Positions 1 to 8,486 of a stretch of 64,000 bases of DNA are shown here, in pieces. This stretch comes from Leucobacter sp. UCMA 4100. GTDB lineage: Bacteria > Actinomycetota > Actinomycetes > Actinomycetales > Microbacteriaceae. Both the position numbers and the translations under genes were made by a program. The first letter of the stretch is position 1; each line of letters starts with the position of its first letter. Location of the stretch: the NCBI RefSeq assembly GCF_027853335.1, contig NZ_JAFEUS010000002.1, positions 1,410,514 through 1,474,513 on the forward strand. Direction: 5' to 3'. Under the pieces are notes generated by a model. The model was not told where the DNA came from and ran no database searches. It worked only from the letters and a program-made list of their open reading frames with translations.

Positions 1-331
1 GCCCCTGTACCGCCTGAAGTGGTCGAATGCTGAGCATGAATATGTCTACAGCGACGAAGAGCGAGACCAGCAGCTCGCTGCAGGTCAGGCAGCCGGCCGC
101 AGAATTCCTAAAGACAACGGAATTCAGCGTTATAAGGGCCTCGGCGAGATGAACTACGAAGAGCTCTGGGAAACCACGATGAACCCCGAAACCCGCAGCC
201 TTCTGCAGGTGACGATGGAAGACGCCGTGGCATCCGACGAAATTTTTGCAACCCTCATGGGTGAAGACGTTGAAGCGCGTCGCACCTTTATCCAACAGAA
301 TGCGAAGGACGTGCGTTTCCTTGACATCTAA
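1..331 (+). CDS. gyrB: DNA gyrase subunit B, C-terminal part
   Basis: This is the last 109 or so codons of GyrB, read in the frame beginning at base 2; the 5' part lies outside the window. GyrB is the ATPase subunit of gyrase, which introduces negative supercoils. The C-terminal Toprim-tail signature is visible: a [10 protein letters not shown] stretch at about 132-161, followed by the typical [12 protein letters not shown] sequence and an acidic segment ending in FLDI-stop at 329-331. gyrA starts inside or just before its stop codon, so the two are translationally coupled. Identification is secure; only the length is unknown. Confidence 0.97.
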   Translation, partial: PLYRLKWSNAEHEYVYSDEERDQQLAAGQAAGRRIPKDNGIQRYKGLGEMNYEELWETTMNPETRSLLQVTMEDAVASDEIFATLMGEDVEARRTFIQQNAKDVRFLDI

Positions 332-2867
332 CGAGACTCCAGAAACCGAACCGCAGCAGACTGGGGGAAACATCTCGCAGATCGACCTTCAGGTTGAGAT
401 GCAGCGTTCGTACCTTGACTACGCCATGAGCGTGATCGTTGGACGTGCGCTTCCTGATGTTCGTGACGGCCTGAAGCCAGTACACCGTCGTGTGATTTAC
501 ACGATGTTTGATGGCGGTTACCGCCCTGACCGGGCCTTTTCAAAGTGCGCCCGTGTGGTCGGCGACGTCATGGGCCACTACCACCCGCACGGTGACAGCG
601 CGATTTACGATGCGCTCGTTCGCCTCGTTCAGCCCTGGAGCATGCGTTACCCCCTGGCTCTTGGCCAGGGTAACTTCGGTTCGCCGGGTAACGACGGAGC
701 GGCAGCCCCGAGGTACACCGAGACGAAGATGTCACCGCTCTCGCTCGAGATGGTGCGTGACATCGACGAAGACACCGTCGATTTCCAAGATAACTACGAT
801 GGGCGTGCCCAGGAGCCCACCGTGCTCACGAGCCGCTTCCCGAACCTGCTGGTCAACGGGTCAGTGGGCATCGCGGTTGGCATGGCCACAAACATCCCTC
901 CGCACAACCTTCGTGAGGTTGCCGACGGCGCGAAATGGCATCTTGAGAACCCTGATGCGACGAAAGAGGAGCTGCAACAGGCCCTCATGCAGCGCATTAA
1001 GGGCCCCGATTTCCCGACCGGCGCCCAGATTCTCGGCACCCGAGGCATTCAGGAAGCCCAGAAGACGGGACGCGGATCAATTACGATGCGCGCGGTCGTC
1101 AACATCGAAGAGCTGCAGGGTCGCACCTGCCTCGTCGTTACCGAGCTTCCGTACCAGGTAAACCCCGATAACCTCGCGGTGAAGATCGCTGACCTCGTGA
1201 AAGAGGGAAGGGTTCAGGGCATCGCTGATATTCGCGATGAGACGAGCGGCCGTACCGGTCAGCGCCTCATCATTGTTCTCAAGCGCGATGCGGTTGCGAA
1301 GGTTGTTCTCAACAACCTGTATAAGCACACGCAGCTTCAGGAGAACTTTGGTGCGAACATGCTCGCGATCGTTGATGGTGTGCCACGCACGCTCTCGGTC
1401 GACGGGTTCATCACCTACTGGGTGAAGCACCAGGTTGAAGTTATTGTGCGCCGCACGCAGTTCCGCCTGAACAAGGCTGAGGCTGAAGCTCACATTCAGC
1501 GTGGTTACCTGAAAGCGCTCGACGCCCTCGACGAGGTCATCGCGCTTATTCGTCGTTCACCGACCGTCGATGAAGCCCGCGAGGGCCTCATGGGCCTGCT
1601 GCAGGTAGATCAACTCCAGGCAGACGCTATTCTTGGACTCCAGCTCCGTCGTTTGGCTGCCCTCGAGCGCCAGAAGATCATGGATCTCGCGAAGAAGCTT
1701 GAGCTTCAGATCGCCGAGTACCACGAGATTCTCGCCTCTGACGAGCGCCAGCGCAGCATCATCGTTGACGAGCTCGATGAGATCGTCGATCGCTACGGCG
1801 ACGAGCGCCGCACCGAGATCATGTACGGCTACGACGGCGATATGTCGGTCGAAGACCTCATTCCCGAGGAAGACATGGTCGTTACGGTAACGCGTGGCGG
1901 GTACATCAAGCGCACGCGCATCGACAATTACCGTTCACAGCACCGTGGCGGCAAGGGCGTACGCGGGGCAACGCTGCGAGCCGACGATATTATCGAGCAC
2001 TTCTTTGTCACGACGACGCACCACTGGTTGCTCTTCTTCACGAACACGGGACGTATGTACCGTGCGAAGACCTATGAAGCACCCGAGGGCGGTCGCGATG
2101 CAAAGGGACAGCACCTCGCAAACCTCTTGGCGCTCGGCCCCGACGAAACTATCACTCAGATCATCGACGTTCGTTCGTTCGATGAAGACGATGATCAGCT
2201 CGTGCTTGCAACCCGCAATGGGCTGGTGAAGAAGACCCCGCTCAATGAGTACGATACGAACCGTACGGGTGGCATCATCGCGATCAAGCTCCGTGACGAA
2301 GATGAACTCGTCTCGGCCATGGTGCTTCGTTCAGAAGACGACATTCTGCTCGTTTCAAAGCACGGCATGTCACTGCGTTTCACGGCAAACGACACCGCGC
2401 TACGGCCCATGGGGCGTTCGACGAGTGGCGTTCGCGGCATGAACTTCAGAGATGACGACGAGCTTCTGGCAGCCCGTGACATTCGCAACGATGAAGACTT
2501 CGTGCTCGTCGTCACCGAGGGCGGTTATGCCAAGCGCACCTCGGCGAGCGAATACCGCGTTCAGAACCGTGGTGGCTACGGCATCAAGGTCGCGAAACTC
2601 GATGAAACCCGCGGTGATATCGTCGGTGCGCTCATCGTTTCTGAAGATGCTGAGGTTCTCGCGGTGCTCGCGAGCGGTAAGGTGGTTCGAACCGACGTCG
2701 CTGAGGTTCCTGCGAAGGGGCGCAACACCATGGGTGTTGTTTTTGCGAGATTCCCAGACAGTGACCGTATTATTGGCGTCGCGCAAAATACCGAGCGTAA
2801 TCTTGAAGAAGAAGGCGGGGAAGAAGCCCCGGCTGACGCAGCACAACCTGAGGATAGCAACGCATGA
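321..2867 (+). CDS. gyrA: DNA gyrase subunit A
   Basis: GyrA is the breakage-reunion subunit of gyrase and the quinolone target. About 848 residues from the chosen TTG at 321; an in-frame ATG at 300 is the alternative. TTG is preferred because an AAGGA-type ribosome site lies about 10 bases upstream and it gives the family N-terminus ([10 protein letters not shown] before the conserved core). The catalytic-tyrosine region (AAPRYTETK), the QRDR segment after [14 protein letters not shown], and the C-terminal beta-pinwheel with its GyrA-box-like [10 protein letters not shown] and related QNRGGYGIK repeats are all visible. In QRDR the residues are S/A-type wild-type (GDSAIYD). It overlaps gyrB and its own stop overlaps the next start (ATGA), so the three genes form one operon. 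Confidence 0.97.
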   Translation: MTSNETPETEPQQTGGNISQIDLQVEMQRSYLDYAMSVIVGRALPDVRDGLKPVHRRVIYTMFDGGYRPDRAFSKCARVVGDVMGHYHPHGDSAIYDALVRLVQPWSMRYPLALGQGNFGSPGNDGAAAPRYTETKMSPLSLEMVRDIDEDTVDFQDNYDGRAQEPTVLTSRFPNLLVNGSVGIAVGMATNIPPHNLREVADGAKWHLENPDATKEELQQALMQRIKGPDFPTGAQILGTRGIQEAQKTGRGSITMRAVVNIEELQGRTCLVVTELPYQVNPDNLAVKIADLVKEGRVQGIADIRDETSGRTGQRLIIVLKRDAVAKVVLNNLYKHTQLQENFGANMLAIVDGVPRTLSVDGFITYWVKHQVEVIVRRTQFRLNKAEAEAHIQRGYLKALDALDEVIALIRRSPTVDEAREGLMGLLQVDQLQADAILGLQLRRLAALERQKIMDLAKKLELQIAEYHEILASDERQRSIIVDELDEIVDRYGDERRTEIMYGYDGDMSVEDLIPEEDMVVTVTRGGYIKRTRIDNYRSQHRGGKGVRGATLRADDIIEHFFVTTTHHWLLFFTNTGRMYRAKTYEAPEGGRDAKGQHLANLLALGPDETITQIIDVRSFDEDDDQLVLATRNGLVKKTPLNEYDTNRTGGIIAIKLRDEDELVSAMVLRSEDDILLVSKHGMSLRFTANDTALRPMGRSTSGVRGMNFRDDDELLAARDIRNDEDFVLVVTEGGYAKRTSASEYRVQNRGGYGIKVAKLDETRGDIVGALIVSEDAEVLAVLASGKVVRTDVAEVPAKGRNTMGVVFARFPDSDRIIGVAQNTERNLEEEGGEEAPADAAQPEDSNA

Positions 2868-3274
2868 CCAACACCGTAGCTGACAAGCTTGCGCAGAAGA
2901 CTCGCAAGAAAGCCCCATCAAAACAGGTTCGTCTGAAGCTTGTATACGTCGACTTCTGGTCTGCCGTAAAGTTCAGTTTCTTGCTGTCACTGTGTCTGGC
3001 GGTCGTCAACGCTATTGCTACGGTGCTCATCTACGCTGTTCTCGCTCAGACCGGTGCCCTCGGCAAGATCGATGAGTTGTTCATGGACGTTGTCGGCGGA
3101 GACGAGACAAGCCTCATGAACTTCCTCGGCTACCCGCAGGTCATTGGCTTCGCGGTCACCGTCTCGGTGATCGGTCTCATCGTGGGCACGGTTCTCGGCG
3201 CAATTGCTGCGTTCGTGTACAACCTGCTCGTTCGAGTCTTCGGTGGTTTCCAGCTCGGATTCACCGGAAACTAA
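2864..3274 (+). CDS. DUF3566 membrane protein downstream of gyrA
   Basis: A 136-residue protein with a basic N-terminus (about 30 residues, many K/R) and two hydrophobic segments: roughly residues 33-58 and 88-120. The gyrA-DUF3566-tRNA-Ile order is standard in Actinobacteria and the DUF3566 motif around [11 protein letters not shown] is recognisable. The start codon overlaps the gyrA stop (ATGA), indicating coupled translation. Function is unknown; a membrane role is inferred from the hydrophobic segments only. The mycobacterial counterpart lies at the same place, which supports orthology. Confidence 0.9.
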   Translation: MTNTVADKLAQKTRKKAPSKQVRLKLVYVDFWSAVKFSFLLSLCLAVVNAIATVLIYAVLAQTGALGKIDELFMDVVGGDETSLMNFLGYPQVIGFAVTVSVIGLIVGTVLGAIAAFVYNLLVRVFGGFQLGFTGN

Positions 3275-3302
3275 GCGCACACGCGCGGCCAAGGAAGTCG
3301 AT

Positions 3303-3332
3303 TTGACCAAATCGACAGACATGCAGTAATGT
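3303..3332 (+). promoter_or_regulatory. Promoter of tRNA-Ile
   Basis: TTGACC (3303-3308), 18-bp spacer, TAATGT (3327-3332), placed 15 bases before the tRNA. The -35 box lies inside a perfect inverted repeat, GTCGATTT-GACC-AAATCGAC at 3297-3316, which could bind a regulator or form the 3' end of the gyr transcript. Confidence 0.6.
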
Positions 3333-3346
3333 TAAACCTTGGTTAA

Positions 3347-3423
3347 GGGGCTATAGCTCAGGTGGTTAGAGCGCTTCACTGATAATGAAGAGGTCCCAGG
3401 TTCAAGTCCTGGTAGCCCCACCA
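3347..3423 (+). tRNA. tRNA-Ile (GAT)
   Basis: A complete cloverleaf: acceptor GGGGCTA pairs with TAGCCCC, D-arm GCTCAGGTGGTTAGAGC, anticodon loop carrying GAT, T-arm with GGTTCAAGTCC, discriminator A at 3420 and encoded CCA at 3421-3423. It is followed directly by an intrinsic terminator. Ile and Ala tRNAs standing outside an rRNA operon behind gyrA are common in this family. Confidence 0.97.
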
Positions 3424-3431
3424 AATATCGC

Positions 3432-3460
3432 AAGGGCAGTCGAGAAATCGACTGCCCTTT
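3432..3460 (+). terminator. Intrinsic terminator of tRNA-Ile
   Basis: Perfect stem AAGGGCAGTCGA / TCGACTGCCCTT with a short loop, ending in TTT. It sits nine bases past the CCA end of tRNA-Ile. Confidence 0.85.
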
Positions 3461-3801
3461 GTCGTTGGTTCGTGAAACATTCTCCCGGCCGAGCGGGGCA
3501 CCATCACCCGTGTTTTGCGGCGCACACAACGCGCCGGTGTTTGAGGCGAAGAATGTGGGCTCGTGGGCTGCGTTCTGCGGGGCGTTCAGGCCCGGGGGAG
3601 GGTGCGAGTATCACCAAGGCTCTGAACGGCGTGCAGAGCGCCGTATGGGCACAAGCGATGTCTTTGCGGCGGATCAAAGCCGGTGCCAACACAAAAATTC
3701 GCACAACACGCCTTCTCGTTTTGCGCGAGAGAAATCAGCCGGGTATAGTTGTTCGAGCAGGCACGGCAACCGAAGAAGAAACCGGGTCAAGCACGAAGTA
3801 G
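3461..3801. other. Non-coding spacer between two tRNAs
   Basis: About 340 bases with no convincing gene. Open frames across it on both strands have no family signature, and the minus-strand ones run through tRNA sequence. Nothing structured is seen until the tRNA-Ala promoter. Confidence 0.6.
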
Positions 3802-3830
3802 TTGCCAGGGTAAGAACGTTGTGATAAGAT
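3802..3830 (+). promoter_or_regulatory. Promoter of tRNA-Ala
   Basis: TTGCCA (3802-3807), 17-bp spacer, TAAGAT (3825-3830), 31 bases before the tRNA: a near-consensus housekeeping sigma site with optimal spacing. Confidence 0.75.
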
Positions 3831-3861
3831 ATACAAGGTTCAGGACAAATGGACTAATTAC

Positions 3862-3937
3862 GGGCCCTTAGCTCAATTGGTAGAGCGTCTGTTTTGCAAG
3901 CAGAAGGTCGGGAGTTCGATTCTCCCAGGGTCCACCA
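3862..3937 (+). tRNA. tRNA-Ala (TGC)
   Basis: Cloverleaf with acceptor GGGCCCT / AGGGTCC (one G-T pair), anticodon TGC in the loop TTTTGCAAG, T-loop GTTCGATTC, discriminator A at 3934 and encoded CCA at 3935-3937. Own promoter upstream and own terminator downstream. Confidence 0.97.
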
Positions 3938-3945
3938 AACACAAG

Positions 3946-3975
3946 AAAAGCCGTCCGATTCGTCGGGCGGCTTTT
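3946..3975 (+). terminator. Intrinsic terminator of tRNA-Ala
   Basis: Perfect 13-bp stem AAAAGCCGTCCGA / TCGGGCGGCTTTT closed by a TTCG tetraloop, running into T residues. Very strong rho-independent terminator. Confidence 0.9.
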
Positions 3976-4039
3976 GTATTGTAAGGGACTCTTCACGCAA
4001 GTGAATGGTCAGGGGATGAGAAGAAAAGGTTTGGAGCTC

Positions 4040-4417
4040 ATGGATCTTCCAGATGACGTTGTCGCTTTCGCGCACCAGCTCTTTGACGCGGCGCGCAGTG
4101 GCGATGCACCTTTTGTGCTCTCAGCGGTAAAGCAGGGCATCTCACCAGATCTCAGCGACGCGAGCGGTAATACGCTGCTCATGCTGGCCGCTTATCACGG
4201 GCACGCTCGCCTCGTGGCAGAGCTCGCATCTCAGGGCGCCAACATTAACCAGACGAATGATCGAGGCCAAACCCCTCTGGCCGGCGCGATCTTTAAACGT
4301 GACGAGGCCGTGATCAGCACGTTGCTTACGCTCGGTGCTGATCCCGACCTCGGCTCACCGTCAGCTCGCATGACGGCCAAAATGTTTGAGATTTCTCTCG
4401 ACGCTTACCGCGCTTAA
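4040..4417 (+). CDS. Ankyrin-repeat protein
   Basis: A 125-residue cytoplasmic protein built of about three ankyrin repeats: the signatures GNTLLMLAAYHGHARLV and RGQTPLAGAIFKRDEAVI mark two helix-turn-helix units, with a loop ending in LGADPD. Such short stand-alone ankyrin proteins are common in Actinobacteria and act in protein-protein contact; the partner is unknown. The start at 4040 is chosen because the conserved part begins MDLPDDV and an AAAAGG site lies 10 bases upstream; ATG 4016 is an upstream alternative. The stop overlaps the 3' end of a convergent small gene. Confidence 0.85.
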   Translation: MDLPDDVVAFAHQLFDAARSGDAPFVLSAVKQGISPDLSDASGNTLLMLAAYHGHARLVAELASQGANINQTNDRGQTPLAGAIFKRDEAVISTLLTLGADPDLGSPSARMTAKMFEISLDAYRA

Positions 4418-4533
4418 CGGGGGCATGAGCAGCGGTCAGCCGCTGCGACACCCTCGAGCGCAGTTTCAATGTGCTCGCCGCAACCTTCCCAGGTTGCGAG
4501 GCCACAGTGAGAGCACGTTACTTTGACGCACAT
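4414..4533 (-). CDS. Small Cys-rich protein (39 aa)
   Basis: A 39-codon frame on the minus strand starting ATG at 4533, with GGGAGG eight bases or so upstream. Six cysteines: C2, C7 and C10 (CSHCG), C18, C35 and C37. The sequence begins MCVKVTCSHCG and contains GCGEHIETAL. Similar tiny proteins with CxxC pairs occur next to oxidoreductase genes in this family (from memory, not checked); zinc or metal binding is inferred from the cysteine spacing. It converges on the ankyrin gene, sharing bases with its stop codon. It lies just downstream of the siderophore-interacting gene on the same strand, so it may be co-transcribed. Confidence 0.7.
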   Translation of the reverse strand: MCVKVTCSHCGLATWEGCGEHIETALEGVAAADRCSCPR

Positions 4534-4601
4534 GAGGCGCCTCCCTTCGTTGTACCAACGGCTTTGATCTTACAAGCAGTGGTCGTGAGGCACTCTCAGT
4601 T

Positions 4602-5356
4602 CTACTCGTCAGGGTCTTCTGGGTCGAGTGGCTCGTGGTGGTCGAGCTCTGCAACCCCACGCTTCCAGTAGCCCTGTGCGTCGAGTTGGTCGAGGCGCAC
4701 GCCGGCTTCGCGGCGTAGATAGCGGCGCAGGGTGTGATGGTGATTGCCTCGCCAGCGAGAAACGCGAACGTCGTGTCGGTGATCGTGAGCTTGCGCAGCT
4801 CGGCGAGAATACCTTCTGGGGCCTCATCGATGTCAAACCAGGTGATGTCGTCTTGATCGTCGAAGTATGCGCGCATGCGCTCGTCGACGGTGAAGAAGAA
4901 CTTGTGCACCGTGACGGCATCGCTCACGGCCTCGAGCCAGCGGGACACCGCGGGAAAGGCGGTCTCGTCGGCGACAAGCACCATCTCGGTGATGCCTGCG
5001 GGTGCAAGTTTTGACCCACGTGGCCCAGCCTGCTGAATGAGCTGACCGGGGGCGGCTTCCTTCGCCCAGTCTGAGGCGGGGCCATCGGTTTCGTGCAGCA
5101 CCATGTCGATGTCGAGCTCGTAGCCCTCGGCGGTTTCACGGAAGTTGAGCGGAGTGTAGTCGCGCATGATCGGCCGACCGTGGGCTTCGCCGAAAATGAG
5201 TTTGATGTGGTCTGCCGGCCCCGGTGCCTCAAAGCCTTCTAGTTCGGGGCTCGTCACGGTGATGCGGGCATAGTCTGGCGCAACCCGTGTCACGTTCGTG
5301 ACTCGAAGGGTTCTGCGCTTGAGCTCGTGCATGACCCGTTCGCGTGTAAACTGCAT
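4602..5356 (-). pseudogene. Siderophore-interacting protein (FAD ferric reductase), frameshifted
   Basis: An SIP/ViuB-family flavoprotein, which reduces ferric siderophores to release iron in the cytoplasm. The N-terminal FAD domain (RDYTPLNF, the R-x-Y-[ST] FAD motif) and NAD-binding domain (VLVADETAFPA) are intact. Around 4736-4741 the frame is lost: the expected C-terminus (RRYLRREAG, then LDQLDAQGYWKRG, ending LDPEDPDE and a stop at 4602) continues in another frame. One missing base in the GTGATGGTGATT repeat explains it. Without correction the open frame runs on to 4466 with nonsense sequence. The gene could be a true recent pseudogene or a sequencing error. It follows an IdeR-type box. 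Confidence 0.8.
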
Positions 5357-5380
5357 AAATTCTCGTCTCCTTCGTCAAAC

Positions 5381-5395
5381 TTAGGCTACCCTAAC
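5381..5395 (-). promoter_or_regulatory. IdeR/DtxR-like iron box
   Basis: TTAGGCTACCCTAAC, an imperfect palindrome resembling the actinobacterial iron box TTAGGTTAGGCTAACCTAA. It lies 25 bases before the siderophore-interacting gene, where an iron-loaded repressor would block transcription. Confidence 0.75.
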
Positions 5396-5505
5396 TTCTT
5401 GAGCGCCTGTCAAGCATGTGCCGGTAGACCCCTGATGTCTTGTCAAGAGGTCACAAACGAAAGAAACCTGGGGCACACCCCTGAAAGCAAGTAGGCTTAG
5501 ACCCT

Positions 5506-6003
5506 ATGGATATGAGAGTTGCGGCATACGCGGTTATTGAGAGGCAGGGACAGATCCTGCTGACTCACTGGCGCCGCGGCCGCATGAGTGGATGGACCTT
5601 GCCGGGCGGCGGCATAGAGTCTGGTGAGTCGCCAGAGGCCGCTGCGAAGCGTGAAGTGAAAGAAGAGACCGGGCTTGATGCCAAGATCGGCAAGCTTATT
5701 GGCGTCGATTCACGAGTGTTCAGCCGAGAGGACGTTCCCGAGGGCACCGACCCTGAATTACATACGATCAGGATCATCTATCGAGCCACCGTCAAAGATG
5801 GCCCGCTGGTCAACGAGGTTGACGGCTCAAGCGACGAGGCACGCTGGGTACCCCTCGCTGAAATTGCGGAGCTGCGAACGCTCTCGCTCGTGAACACGGC
5901 GCTGCGCATGGCGGGCCTACGCGGTTCATCGTCGAGGCGCTCTCGTGGCCGCCGGCGACGGCGTTCCCATTCGGGTCAGCCGCGCCAGCAGCAAGAGCGG
6001 TAA
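5506..6003 (+). CDS. Nudix hydrolase
   Basis: A 165-residue protein with a perfect Nudix box (G-x5-E-x7-REVxEExGL; here GGIESGESPEAAAKREVKEE at about residues 36-55), which binds Mg and hydrolyses nucleoside diphosphate-X bonds. The first 20 residues are the usual beta-strand leading to WTLPGG. The C-terminal 30 residues are Arg/Ser/Gln-rich and probably disordered. The substrate cannot be told; MutT-like or ADP-ribose type are both possible. It stands alone, divergent from the iron gene. Confidence 0.9.
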   Translation: MDMRVAAYAVIERQGQILLTHWRRGRMSGWTLPGGGIESGESPEAAAKREVKEETGLDAKIGKLIGVDSRVFSREDVPEGTDPELHTIRIIYRATVKDGPLVNEVDGSSDEARWVPLAEIAELRTLSLVNTALRMAGLRGSSSRRSRGRRRRRSHSGQPRQQQER

Positions 6004-6010
6004 TGCCGGT

Positions 6011-6511
6011 TTAGAAGTCGTCGGCTGAAACCCACATGTCGTCGTCTTCGCGGAAGGCCTGCCAGAGGGCGTAACCGACAGCGCTTGCTGCGGCAATGCC
6101 AACGCCGAGGGCAATGAGGCCACCCTTGCGCTTCTTCTTCACAGGCTCGATGAGCCCGCGCTGCTCTCCGAAGCCACGCAGCTGGCGTGAAGCCTCGGTC
6201 TGTTCCATGCGCTCGAGTGAGCGAACGGTGCCAGCGAGAGCCGCTGCGACAACGGGCGCTGCGGCAACGCGCACGCGATCCGCTGCGCGACGTGCGCAAG
6301 CGACGTTCTTCTGCACGAACGGGCGGGCCTGGTCGACGGCCGACTCTACTCGTGGCATGACGTGTTCGTTGCCAAGCTCCTTCGCCTGGCGGCTCGCTTC
6401 GCCGAGCACATGCCCAGCGTGACCGAGCACTTCGCGCTGGTGGTCAAGCAGAACCTCTGCCTGGTTACGAAGTTTCTTCAGTTCGCGCCTGCGTTTGCGA
6501 GACAGTTGCAT
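6011..6511 (-). CDS. Hypothetical protein with helical body and C-terminal membrane anchor
   Basis: A 166-residue protein starting at ATG 6511, chosen because GGAGG lies 5 bases upstream. The N-terminus is strongly basic (QLSRKRRREL), followed by a long predicted helical region, charged and Ala-rich (about residues 15-120), then a hydrophobic segment (GLIALGVGIAAASAVGYALW, about 137-156) and an acidic tail. This layout resembles YtxH-like envelope proteins but no family motif is certain. It converges on the Nudix gene. Confidence 0.7.
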   Translation of the reverse strand: MQLSRKRRRELKKLRNQAEVLLDHQREVLGHAGHVLGEASRQAKELGNEHVMPRVESAVDQARPFVQKNVACARRAADRVRVAAAPVVAAALAGTVRSLERMEQTEASRQLRGFGEQRGLIEPVKKKRKGGLIALGVGIAAASAVGYALWQAFREDDDMWVSADDF

Positions 6512-6609
6512 CTTGGCCTCCGAATGTTGGTTGCTGTGCTTCAACGGTACACCGAGTGCCCTGGAATTTACTAGCAAATGGCAAGTTTGTGCCCGGTAGA
6601 CTGGGCAAC

Positions 6610-7116
6610 ATGACCATTCCATCGGCAACAGCAACCATTCACACAAACCACGGTGACATCAACCTTGATCTCTTTGGCGATCAGGCTCCGAAGACCGTGA
6701 AGAACTTCATCGACCTCGCTGAAAAAGGGTTTTACGACAACCTCATTTTTCACCGCATCATCAAAGAGTTCATGATTCAGGGCGGCTGCCCCCAGGGCAC
6801 CGGCACCGGTGGCCCCGGCTATACCTTCGACGATGAGATTCACCCCGAGCTCACCTTCGATCGCCCCTACCAGCTCGCAATGGCGAACGCTGGCAAGCGT
6901 CCCGACCTCACCGGTCGCCTCGCGGGCACGAACGGCTCACAGTTCTTCATCACCACGATCGCTCCATCATGGCTCAACGGCAACCACACCATCTTCGGTG
7001 AGGTCAACGACGACGAGTCGAAGAAGGTCGTTGACGCGATCGAGGGCGTTGCAACCGGCGCTATGGACCGCCCCGTTGAAGACGTCGTGATCACCTCGAT
7101 CACCATCAAGCAGTAA
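6610..7116 (+). CDS. ppiA: Cyclophilin-type peptidyl-prolyl cis-trans isomerase
   Basis: A 168-residue cyclophilin that catalyses proline isomerisation in protein folding. It has no signal peptide, so it is cytosolic. Catalytic residues are in FHRIIKEFMIQGG (the FHRxI...QGG motif), NGSQFFITT and LNGNHTIFGEV. ATG 6610 is taken because the alignment to the family begins TIPSATATIHT; an upstream ATG at 6556 adds residues with no homology. The same PpiA-rhomboid-CrgA order occurs around the origin in related Actinobacteria. Confidence 0.95.
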   Translation: MTIPSATATIHTNHGDINLDLFGDQAPKTVKNFIDLAEKGFYDNLIFHRIIKEFMIQGGCPQGTGTGGPGYTFDDEIHPELTFDRPYQLAMANAGKRPDLTGRLAGTNGSQFFITTIAPSWLNGNHTIFGEVNDDESKKVVDAIEGVATGAMDRPVEDVVITSITIKQ

Positions 7117-7131
7117 GTTTCGTCATACTCC

Positions 7132-8037
7132 ATGGGACACAACGTGCCGCAGTTCGGCGAGCGGGCGAGCTACGGCCCGTCTGACGTTTGCTACCGACAT
7201 AAGAATCGGCCTACTTTTACGCTGTGCCAACGCTGCGGCAATAACATTTGCCCTGATTGCCAGGTGCAGTCGGCCGTCGGTGTGTTGTGCCCCTCGTGCG
7301 TGAAGGAGACCTCGCCAGGCGTATCTCGGCGCAGCAAACCTTCACGCACGAAAATCGGTCGGGCATTTACCGACCCCCAAATCCCGGCCGTCACGTACAC
7401 GATCATGATCCTGTGCGGGCTGGTGTTTCTCGCGCAGCTCACGAGCGATAGCGTCACGAACGCGCTCTGGTACCGGCCCGCGTATTCGACGCCGATGTAC
7501 TTTGAGCCGTGGCGCATGTTGACGGTCATGTTCACCCACTCAACGAGCAGCTATTACCACCTGCTCGGCAACATGTTTACCCTGTGGATCTTCGGCCGAG
7601 AGCTCGAACGCGCGGTCGGCAAGCTCAATTACATCCTGCTCTACGCGATGGCTGGCTGGGGCGGATCGCTGGCCGTTCAACTGTGGGTCTATGTCAACCC
7701 AGAAACCATTTTGACGCCTACCGTGGGCGCCTCCGGTGCGATCTTCGGTGTGATGGGTGCGATGTTTGTCGGGCTGCGCTCGGTGAACGTGAACGTGACC
7801 TCGCTTGGCGTGCTGCTCGCGATCAACTTTGCGATCGGCCTGCAGCCAGGGTCACAGATCTCGTGGCAGGCTCACCTTGGCGGCATGCTCGTCGGTGCAG
7901 CGGTCATGGGCGTGCTCGTGAACTTCAAGGGCCCGAGGCAGCGCACGAAGCGCATCAGCTTGCTCGTTGGTCTTGCGGTGTTGCTGGTCGCGCTGTCAGC
8001 GTCGTATTTCGTGGTACTCCCGTTACCTGTTGCGTGA
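7132..8037 (+). CDS. Rhomboid-family intramembrane serine protease
   Basis: A 301-residue polytopic protease. The N-terminal 60 residues form a zinc-ribbon/B-box-like module with CYRH, CQRC, CPDC and CPSC pairs. The membrane part has the rhomboid signatures: HLLGNM, the serine motif GASGAIFG (catalytic Ser) and the histidine in QAHLGGMLVG. About six to seven hydrophobic segments. It cleaves transmembrane substrates within the bilayer; substrate unknown. It follows the cyclophilin by 15 bases and is likely co-transcribed. Confidence 0.93.
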   Translation: MGHNVPQFGERASYGPSDVCYRHKNRPTFTLCQRCGNNICPDCQVQSAVGVLCPSCVKETSPGVSRRSKPSRTKIGRAFTDPQIPAVTYTIMILCGLVFLAQLTSDSVTNALWYRPAYSTPMYFEPWRMLTVMFTHSTSSYYHLLGNMFTLWIFGRELERAVGKLNYILLYAMAGWGGSLAVQLWVYVNPETILTPTVGASGAIFGVMGAMFVGLRSVNVNVTSLGVLLAINFAIGLQPGSQISWQAHLGGMLVGAAVMGVLVNFKGPRQRTKRISLLVGLAVLLVALSASYFVVLPLPVA

Positions 8038-8087
8038 TCTTGCATACATCTGCGTGATGTGCGAGTTCGGCAACGAGTGACGGGAAC

Positions 8088-8150
8088 TTATTCACAGTTC
8101 TATGCACAGCTGGTGATAATTACACCGTTGTAATTCACACCTGTGCATAA
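8088..8150. repeat. DnaA-box-like cluster in a long dyad
   Basis: TTATTCACA (8088-8096) and TTATGCACA (minus strand, 8142-8150) both fit TTATNCACA; CTATGCACA (8100-8108) and TAATTCACA (8131-8139) differ by one base. The stretch 8101-8149 is an imperfect palindrome with an inner perfect repeat AATTACA-CCGT-TGTAATT (8118-8135). It fills most of the convergent gap between rhomboid and crgA. Confidence 0.6.
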
Positions 8151-8164
8151 GTAGGCGGTGGTTA

Positions 8165-8434
8165 TTAACGCCACCTGGTGGTCATCAGGAACCCGATGAG
8201 AATGAGCCCAAAGCCGACGAAGATGTTGTTCTGTCCCAGCTGAGGAATGGGCAGCGCAAGCGTTGCCGCGGTGACGTAGTACAGAACGATCCACACCAGG
8301 CCAACGATCATGAAGCCGAACATGACCGGCTTAAACCATGCCGGGTTCGGTGCGGGCTCTCCCGAGGGGGTCTCGCGGTTCTGTGAGGTCACTTCAGCCT
8401 GTTGTTTCTTGCTGAGATCTTTTGACTTTGCCAT
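8165..8434 (-). CDS. crgA: Cell division protein CrgA
   Basis: An 89-residue CrgA-family protein (PF06781): basic N-terminal cytoplasmic part (AKSKDLSKKQQ), conserved NPAWFKP, two membrane helices, and the typical end NIFVGFGLILIGFLMTTRWR. CrgA binds FtsZ, FtsQ, FtsI and PBPs in mycobacteria and controls septation. ATG 8434 gives the family length; upstream extensions are spurious. It sits at its usual place near the pkn/pbp cluster and close to the gyrase end of the origin region. Confidence 0.95.
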   Translation of the reverse strand: MAKSKDLSKKQQAEVTSQNRETPSGEPAPNPAWFKPVMFGFMIVGLVWIVLYYVTAATLALPIPQLGQNNIFVGFGLILIGFLMTTRWR

Positions 8435-8486
8435 AACCCACATCTTACTTGAGGTTTCACGACGCTGGGCTGAATAGAATGAAGCC

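Noticed and set aside
3332-3529. Minus-strand open frame through tRNA-Ile with a C-terminal LPGLEPGTSSLSVKRSNHLSYSP-like sequence
   Set aside because: This is the well-known antisense translation of a tRNA, often misannotated as a protein.
3385-3824. Overlapping plus-strand frames in the tRNA spacer
   Set aside because: Start inside a tRNA or terminator, no family motif, and the frames carry no consistent codon bias.
3854-4075. Minus-strand open frame through tRNA-Ala
   Set aside because: Antisense of the tRNA and its terminator; no ribosome site, no homology expected.
4466-4601. C-terminal extension of the siderophore-interacting frame
   Set aside because: Sequence after the frameshift has no homology and overlaps the small Cys-rich gene.
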